Positions 58,332 to 64,000 of a stretch of DNA of 64,000 bases are shown piece after piece. This DNA comes from Pleurodeles waltl (Eukaryota > Chordata > Amphibia > Caudata > Salamandridae), in assembly GCF_031143425.1 (NCBI RefSeq), contig NC_090445.1:1580602049-1580666048 (forward strand). Reading direction: 5' to 3'. A model generated the notes under the pieces. That model ran no database searches and was not told the DNA's origin. It saw only the letters and a program-made list of their open reading frames with translations. A program made the translations under genes and the position numbers. How positions within the stretch are numbered: position 1 is the stretch's first letter; each line of letters opens with the position of its first letter.

Positions 58332-59294
58332 CCACATAATTGTTCTTGCTGTGAGTTGACCATTCTGAGATATTTTGTTTAAAGTTTATGGTCCTGAGGA
58401 GACATAGATTTAAGGGAGAAGTGACAGAGATGTACTTTGGTAATACTTTGTTAATATGTAGATAGAAAAGACCTGCAGTGGAGAACTAAATTAGAGTCCT
58501 CCGTTGGCCAGAGGCATGGGGCAGGTCTCTTTAGTTATGGGTTGTTTGTTGCTGTGGACTGGTACAGTACTGGGTGATGAATCTGACCCTTAGCAAGTTT
58601 GTTGTATGTGAGTGTAAGAGTGTCATGCAGTAAAAGGGAATTTTTAAACAGCCTGTATGAATTACAACTGACTGTCTGTCTGCTGAACATTATGGAATTA
58701 GTTTTAGTGTCGGTTATATATTGTACTGTAATTGCATTATATAGCACTTACTACCCCTGACAAGGCATTGTTGTGCTTTACACTGGACAGCACCCCACTC
58801 CAGATCCCAAGGTTAATGCTCTTTTTTTTCCAGTAGTTATTGGGTTGAGTTATATGTAATTCCATGACTTAACTCAAGTTTCTATATGATAGATTACATT
58901 AATGTAGATGTGATCTTTAGTGGGCGAGAGGGATATGGGTATTTCATGTATTGATTGGAGGTATTGATAGATACGCTATAGCAGATTAAGTATTGTTGGG
59001 TTGCAGGGGTACGAAAAGGAATGGTTGTGATCTTTAAAATGTGGGAAATTTGGAGAGATACAATAACAGGGAAAATGGGAAACATGCATATGACTTAGAG
59101 TAGGCTCTACTCAGACAGAGTAGGCATGCAATGGGTGGAAAGGGAGGAAAGAGTCATTTGAAAGAAAAGGAAGAGTCAACTATCAGATGTTTGAAGTCAA
59201 AGATTGTTTTCAGGCAGGACTTTTTGGAATATTTTGGAGGGGTTCTGCAATTGCATGCAAAACTGTAGAAGGAAAGCAAAAAGCAAAAACAGGA
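58332..59294. other. No gene recognised
   Basis: A/T-rich, G/T- and A/G-biased stretches with short frames. No feature is supported. Confidence 0.35.
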
Positions 59295-59302
59295 ATGTTG
59301 TA

Positions 59303-59804
59303 CAGTAGCGGCTCGCCGGCCATGGAAGGGGCGGGGCGGGGAGGAGGCGCAGAGGGGGCGCTAAAATGTAATTTAATAACATTTTTTAAAAAATCATACT
59401 TACCTGTTCCATGCAGTCCCGCGCCACGCTCCTCTTCCTTGCTGGCTGGACGCAGGCACAGGCTCCCAGCCTGCCCTGCGGCCACTCCTGACGCTGCACA
59501 AAGCAGCATCAGGATTGGCTGGGAGCGCCCAGCCAAGGAACTTCAGGCAGACTGGGAGCCTGTGCAGGCTCTCTCCTGCGGGCTGGAGACAGCCTACAGC
59601 GCATGTGTGGCGGCCAAACACACATGTTCTCTGAGGGGGAGTGCTGACCACTCCCCCAGTGCACGTCACCCCTGTGACCCCACCTCCTTTGAAACAAAAC
59701 GATAATAAACATAATTTATTATTGTTCTGTTTAAAAGGTTTTGCAGCTGCCGCTGCTGGCAGGGCGGGCGATGCTCCTCCGCCCATACAGAGGAGCCGCC
59801 ACTG
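59303..59804. mobile_element. hAT-like non-autonomous element, 502 bp, perfect 8-bp target duplication
   Basis: ATGTTGTA occurs exactly at 59295-59302 and 59805-59812. Between them the ends CAGTAGCGGCTCGCC and GGAGCCGCCACTG are inverted copies. The body is GC-rich, with GCATCAGGATTGGCTGGGAG near the middle, and has an imperfect hairpin (AAACAAAACGATAATAAA / TTTATTATTGTTCTGTTT) near the right end. Related copies are at 35542-36129 and about 36600-36845. A 172-codon plus frame passes through it but runs across the element boundary and reads GC-rich non-coding sequence. Confidence 0.9.
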
Positions 59805-59812
59805 ATGTTGTA

Positions 59813-61419
59813 TTTTAAATGTTTGTGTTGAAGATGCTCTTCCCCTTTCCATTTGGTGATCACGGAAGGGCCAAAGAGAACAGAATCTGTTTTAGGAGAT
59901 TTGAGTAAAGTAATGGTTTTCTGGGCAAGTAACACTCAGGTTGCCTTCAGTCTGGAGCACACACAACATAGGCCCTTCTCATCTTTTCTGAAAACTGGGA
60001 CATGTGCTAAATGTACTGGTTTGCCAGGCCCAGTGGTGGAAAACCAGGGCAGTCCCATTAAATCCTGGACAAATGTTCACTATATTCCTAATGCCCTACC
60101 TCTAAAGTCTCCATCAGCCATCCCCCTCCCAGCACCTGTTAGCAGCACAGGAAAAGAGTGCTGCTTTTACCCTCAGGCATTCCTGGTACAGGATGCCCTT
60201 CTCATGGGACATTGTGCACCTAGAAATGCAGTGTTTCAGAGAGCAATGTGGGCTTCAAATATGCATAGAGTGAATTCAGCAAAAACATGAGGCCTCTCTC
60301 ACAATTCCAAAGTGAAATATCCCCAACTACAACCTGCTTCACAAGCAAAGCCAAACCTTTGCCTAACACTACCATAATAGCAGTCCCTGCAAGCCCCTGT
60401 GCCAATTTCCATCTTTTGGTGCCATCTCCCTGCATCTTTTGCAGATCTGCCAATGCACGAGGTGCCACCATTCGTCACATTACATTGGTTCGTTGCCACT
60501 GAAGAGCCAATACAATGACAGACAAACTAATCTGGAAACCTCTGCACAGAGTGGTTTCCAGCTTGTTTGTTTAGGACCTGTGCAGGTGATACCCATCAGG
60601 GGTGCTACAACCTCTCCATGACATTGGTAACAATGTCAGATGCCTTTGATAGTGGTTTTTGGGTAGTAAGATAGGAGTGTCACCCGGCGGCCTGGCTCTA
60701 AGCCCTGTCAACGTTCTTCAGCCCCACCTCCTTTAAGCCCATACTGTGACTAGTGAGGAAGTGGCGGACTCCAAGCCATGTGACTCTTCTTGATCAGCCC
60801 ACCAAGGGCCCTACAAATTCTTCTCACACAATGAAAATATTTTCCAGGTTGTCAGGTCTCTTTTTTGTGGACCTTTCTCTAAAGGCCAGGTTGTGACCCA
60901 TCGGCGGCCTTTACCCAGCCGCAAAGGCCTCTATATTATTGGTGCCCTGTCACCCCAAGCCCCACCATCTCACTCCATTCATTTGTTCCTTTTCAGTTTC
61001 ATCACTATCTAAATCTCACCCACTTTGTGCATCTCCATTTCTGCCAAATTTGCCGAACACAAACTAGGTCAGCTTCCAACCCCAGACATTATGGCTTAGC
61101 CAATGCATGTTTGTTTTGTCAGCGGGTTAAAGTTTATCCAATTGATCTGACAAAAGGAGGTGTAGGTAAAAAAATCCTGCCCTTCCTACAAACATTTGCT
61201 CTTCAGTTTGTTCCCAAAGTGGGACTTTGTAAAGAAGTGCCTTCCAAAAATAATGTTGCACTCTTCCATGGTCACTGGCATTATGTGTCTGGGTGAGTAG
61301 CGGCAGGGGGTTGGCTGGGTTGATCCAGACTTGATCCATGGTGCAAGCAGACAAGGAATGCTGTGAAAGGGAGAGTCTACAGTGTAGTGCAAGAGGAAGC
61401 ACCAGCAGCTGGGGGCAAT
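59813..61419. other. No gene recognised
   Basis: About 1.6 kb of mixed composition. The frame at 59853-60290 (145 codons) reads Ser/Pro-rich sequence with no domain and has no supporting splice context. I found no repeats with clear ends. Confidence 0.35.
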
Positions 61420-61500
61420 ACTTAATTTGAGCTGATAGTTGCAGGTGGGGCCCACCTGCACTTATTTTTGGGGGCTGGACCATATATTTCCCCAACAAAT
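61420..61500 (+). repeat. Fragment of a dispersed element (CTTAATTTGAG...CCTGCACTTATTTTTG)
   Basis: The phrase AATACTTAATTTGAGCTG followed by GCAGGTGGGGCCCACCTGC (a palindrome) and ACTTATTTTTGGGGGCTGG resembles the start of the 55020 repeat family. Only the head is recognisable; an A/G-rich tract follows to about 61630. Confidence 0.5.
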
Positions 61501-61799
61501 TTTGATTCAGAGCAAGAGGGAGAGCAAAACACAAAATGAGGAGAGAAGGAGGAAGAGAAAAATGGAGACAGTGACAAAGACTGAAAGTGGGCATGAAAAA
61601 GAACCGACAAGAGTAAAAAAAAGAACTAGGGAGTAACTGTTAGTGAATAAAAGAGACAGGAGGGGGAATCAATACTATGCTGCCTTAGTGTTAGGCTCCC
61701 AACCCTTCAATGGCATTGGCCACGGGAAACACCCAGAGCAATGACTTGTTAACGCAAGCGGAACCATGCTTGCGCTAACAACGACTCCCTTTTTATCTA

Positions 61800-61843
61800 C
61801 CTTAACCACGCATGTGCTGAACAATGCACATGCGTGGTTAAGG
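61800..61843. repeat. Perfect 18-bp inverted repeat with 8-nt loop
   Basis: CCTTAACCACGCATGTGC (61800-61817), TGAACAAT, then the exact reverse complement (61826-61843). A shorter GCAAGCGGAACCATGCTTGC inverted pair lies just upstream at about 61754. Confidence 0.9.
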
Positions 61844-61899
61844 CAGAGAAAAAGTGAGAGTGCATCGGGAGAGGACGCGGTCAGGTAAGTGGGGCTGAG

Positions 61900-62600
61900 G
61901 CAGGGTTGGGGGTAGTTTTCAGGGGTGGATTAAGGGCTTGGGGCAGAAGCAGGGGTGTGGGGTTGGGGTAATTTGTTTTTTTAGGAGCGGGGTGGGGGAT
62001 CGGGGTAGTTCTGGTTTTTAGGGGCAGGGGTGAGATCGAGGCAGTTCTGTTTTTAGGGGTGGGGTGGGGAGATCAGGGTAGTTCTGTTTTTAAGGAGTGG
62101 GGGTGGGGGTAGATTTGTTTTGGGGGTGGGGATTGGGATACTTTTATTTTTGGGGGTGGGGTAGTTTGGTTTTTGGGGGGTGGGTGGGATTGGAGTAGTT
62201 TGCTATTTGGAGATGGGTGGGATTGGAGTAGTTTGGTATTTGGGTGTGGGGGGTCAGGTAGTTTGGTTTTTGGGGGTGTGGGATCGGGGTAGTTTGGTAT
62301 TTGGGAGTTGGGGGTCAGGGTAGTTTGTTTTTCAGGGGTGGGGAATCAGCGTAGTTAAGTTTTTGGGGGTGGGCGATCTGGGTACTTTTGTTTTAGGGGC
62401 AAGGGTGGGGGTATCGGGGATGTTTGGCTTTTGGGGGTGGGGGTATCGAGGTAGTTTTGTTTTTAGGGCCAGCGTATGGGGTTGGTTCTTTTTAGGGCAG
62501 GTGGGGGAGGTCGGGGAAGGGTTTAGGGCTCAGGGTGGGTGGGAGGTATCCGGGATAGTTTTGTTCTAGGGGTGGAGGGTTTGGGTAATTTTAGTATTAG
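61900..62600 (+). repeat. G-rich minisatellite, degenerate unit of about 40-50 bp
   Basis: Units of the type GGGGTAGTTTGGTTTTTGGG, GGTGGGGGATC recur at least 14 times. The plus strand has frequent G3-G5 runs spaced closely enough for G-quadruplexes, and almost no C. No protein is implied. Confidence 0.85.
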
Positions 62601-62800
62601 AGGTGGGGTACTTCTGGGCCTTAGCGGGTCGCATGCTAGAACCATGCATGCTGTTCCCACACATGTCTTTACTAGGTATGCTTTTACAACAAAAAATCGT
62701 TGTAAAGGCACTTGTGGTAACAACGCGGTCTTTGTTCCGACCGTGTTGTTCAGGCATGCATGGTTCCAGCATTTGTTGTTCCATCATATTCATTGGCCAC

Positions 62801-63181
62801 AGGCTTCTGCTCGGCACATATTGGGCTCTGATACTTTCTTTTACAAATTAAGCACTAATTCGGGGTGATAGGGGTTTATTATTAGTCTGGGCCAGTAGGA
62901 AACAGGATAAACAGCTCCAGTCACTTTGTGATCCTGAAAAGCCTCTTGTGGCAGTTCAAAATGCTTCCCATTACAGCAAAGGTGTGCTGATGCTGTTACT
63001 CATTTTAAGCTCCAGTAGCTTTGTGCTATGCAAAAACTAGATACTTTACAAAAAATTACAAAATTGTAAGAAGGGATAGGTAGAAATTGAAGAGTTTCCC
63101 TCCACAGAATTTCCTGGAGTTACAGAAAAACTCTACGAGATTCCATGGAGTTCCGCAACAGGTGGAAAATATGGAGCTTTC
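62801..63181. other. No gene recognised
   Basis: About 380 bp with no identifiable feature. 63060-63170 has short repeats of 'GAATTTCCTGGAGTT' and 'GATTCCATGGAGTT'. Confidence 0.4.
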
Positions 63182-63755
63182 CAGGGCTGGCTTTAGTGCT
63201 GGTGGTGCCCTGTGCAACAGTTTTTTTGGTCACCCCTCACACCCTAGGACCACCTCCTAGGATTCCCTCACTACCACCTGGCAAAAGTGCCCCTCATCTC
63301 TCCATCGCCTCCCTTTCACATGCATTCATTTGTTTTAAAAGTTGTTGTAAAGGCTGACTTTACTAATCCACTCAGCTATCCACTTGAAATATAGGGCCAG
63401 ATGTAGCAAAGGTTTTTACCCATTCTGTGTCTATGGGAAAAAGTGTTCGTATATATGGCCCATAGTTCTGTTCTTTTCAGCACGTGTATTAACCCTCTGG
63501 GTACTTTATGGTGAGTCAAAGCTGCCACTAGACAAAACTCCCATCTCTCTACTCAGCAGGAACATTAATCACAAGAGGTATCTTGACATTTTAATTACTT
63601 CCTGAAGGCTGGACACACAAGAAACTTTCCAGGAGGTGGTTTTAAATCGCAAGGTTCTAAGTTATTGACACAGCACCGCCATGAGATCAGTGCCCTCAAT
63701 CCAGGTCATCACCTGGTGCGGCCGCACTGCTCACACCGCCCTAAAGCTGGCCCTG
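63182..63755. mobile_element. hAT-like MITE, about 574 bp, CAGGGCTGGCTTTAG ends
   Basis: CAGGGCTGGCTTTAGTGCTG (63182) and CCGCCCTAAAGCTGGCCCTG (ending 63755) are imperfect inverted ends over about 30 bp. The flanks GAGCTTTC and CAGCTTGC agree at 6 of 8 positions, fitting an aged 8-bp duplication. A smaller foldback element lies inside it (63394-63461). Confidence 0.75.
63394..63461. mobile_element. 68-bp foldback MITE nested in the hAT-like element
   Basis: GGGCCAGATGTAGCAAAGG and the reverse of CGTATATATGGCCC are inverted ends, and the inner parts TTTTTACCCAT / ATGGGAAAAA also pair, so the whole unit folds. ATA lies directly outside both ends, fitting a 3-bp target duplication. 'GGGCCAGATGTA' is a newt MITE end I remember; this copy is unusually short. 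Confidence 0.7.
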
Positions 63756-64000
63756 CAGCTTGCACTACTATTTAGTGCCCTTACCACGAGCAGTGGTGGA
63801 AATCAGTGCATATGGTGCCATGCGTACCCCAAGAGCTTGCAGCCATTTGAGTTGATTTTGCCGCCACTCAAGTAGAAAATTTACTTGAATGGCAGCACAT
63901 TTACTCAAATGGCAGCCCTTTGACCATGACCACGCGTCACCAACGTGTTAGAAAGTTGCGCTCAAGGACGCCAAATCTCTCTTGCCAGTTCACATTTTCT
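63756..64000. other. No gene recognised (window end)
   Basis: About 245 bp with the related phrases ACTCAAGTAGAAAATTTACT and ACTTGAATGGCAGCACATTTACTCAAATGGCAGCCC, i.e. a short local duplication of CAAATGGCAGC. Nothing else was seen. Confidence 0.4.

Larger units (their letters stand above)
61724..62790. mobile_element. Insertion-like unit with 10-bp flanking repeat, containing hairpins and a G-rich minisatellite
   Basis: CATTGGCCAC occurs exactly at 61714-61723 and 62791-62800. Near the inner ends are GGAACCATGCTTGCGC (about 61761) and CATGCATGGTTCCAGCAT (about 62755), partly inverted. An 18-bp perfect hairpin lies at 61800-61843 and a TTACAACAAAAAATCGTTGTAA hairpin near 62682. The middle is a G-rich minisatellite. 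The 10-bp flank could be a target duplication or chance; long inverted termini at the very ends are absent. Confidence 0.5.

Noticed and set aside
59187..59705. 172-codon open frame as a gene
   Set aside because: It crosses the left boundary of a well-defined hAT-like element (59303) and is a by-product of GC-rich sequence.
59853..60290. 145-codon open frame as a host exon
   Set aside because: No domain, no splice context and no codon pattern distinguish it from chance.
1..64000. CRISPR arrays, bacterial operons or phage content
   Set aside because: The tandem repeats have no unique spacers, and all coding traces are eukaryotic transposon families; composition and splice-like signals are vertebrate.

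Overview
This window reads as non-coding DNA from a very large vertebrate genome. Several repeat families match ones I remember from salamanders, especially Pleurodeles-type newts; that assignment is inference from memory. Examples are Harbinger elements with 'GGCGGT/ACCGCC' termini, foldback elements starting GGGCCTGATTT or GGGGCATATTTATAC, a Penelope-type fragment, and an L2/CR1 element ending in (TGAT)n. I find no convincing host protein-coding gene, no tRNA or rRNA gene, and no CRISPR array. Almost every recognisable coding trace is a decayed transposon gene.

Layout. 1-2150 is a roughly 380-bp tandem repeat. 2.7-9.8 kb is a Harbinger complex with a broken HARBI1-like transposase on the minus strand, between two Myb/SANT-type partner genes on the plus strand; the second runs into three adjacent minisatellites. 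9.9-10.75 kb holds a 208-bp direct repeat pair. 13.6-20.1 kb is bounded by 285-bp inverted arms and contains a Penelope GIY-YIG fragment and a 3.4-kb L2/CR1 element whose ORF2 is only lightly damaged. 23.8-24.65 kb is very AT-rich, and 25.6-26.5 kb is an 11-unit, 79-bp tandem array. 27.7-29.5 kb is a foldback DNA element split by an 854-bp insertion with a perfect 9-bp target duplication; the insertion carries a structurally complete hammerhead ribozyme motif on the minus strand. Two L1 copies of one family lie antisense at 30-34.7 kb and 39.4-46.5 kb. Each has lost the usual reverse transcriptase YxDD motif, and each is interrupted by other elements. 49.4-52.7 kb holds a foldback MITE and an unidentified 3-kb unit bounded by inverted copies of one sequence. 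54-63.8 kb has an RT remnant, several hAT-like elements with 8-bp target duplications, a G-rich minisatellite element, and one stretch (about 56.0-56.66 kb) that looks like a conserved non-coding regulatory element.

How parts relate. Nesting gives a relative history: the hammerhead insert is younger than its foldback host, the 30.8-kb MITE is younger than the first L1, an LTR-like segment is younger than the second L1, and a 68-bp foldback sits inside a hAT-like element at 63 kb. The most interesting objects are the hammerhead-bearing insertion, the 56-kb candidate regulatory element and the unassigned 49.6-52.7 kb unit.
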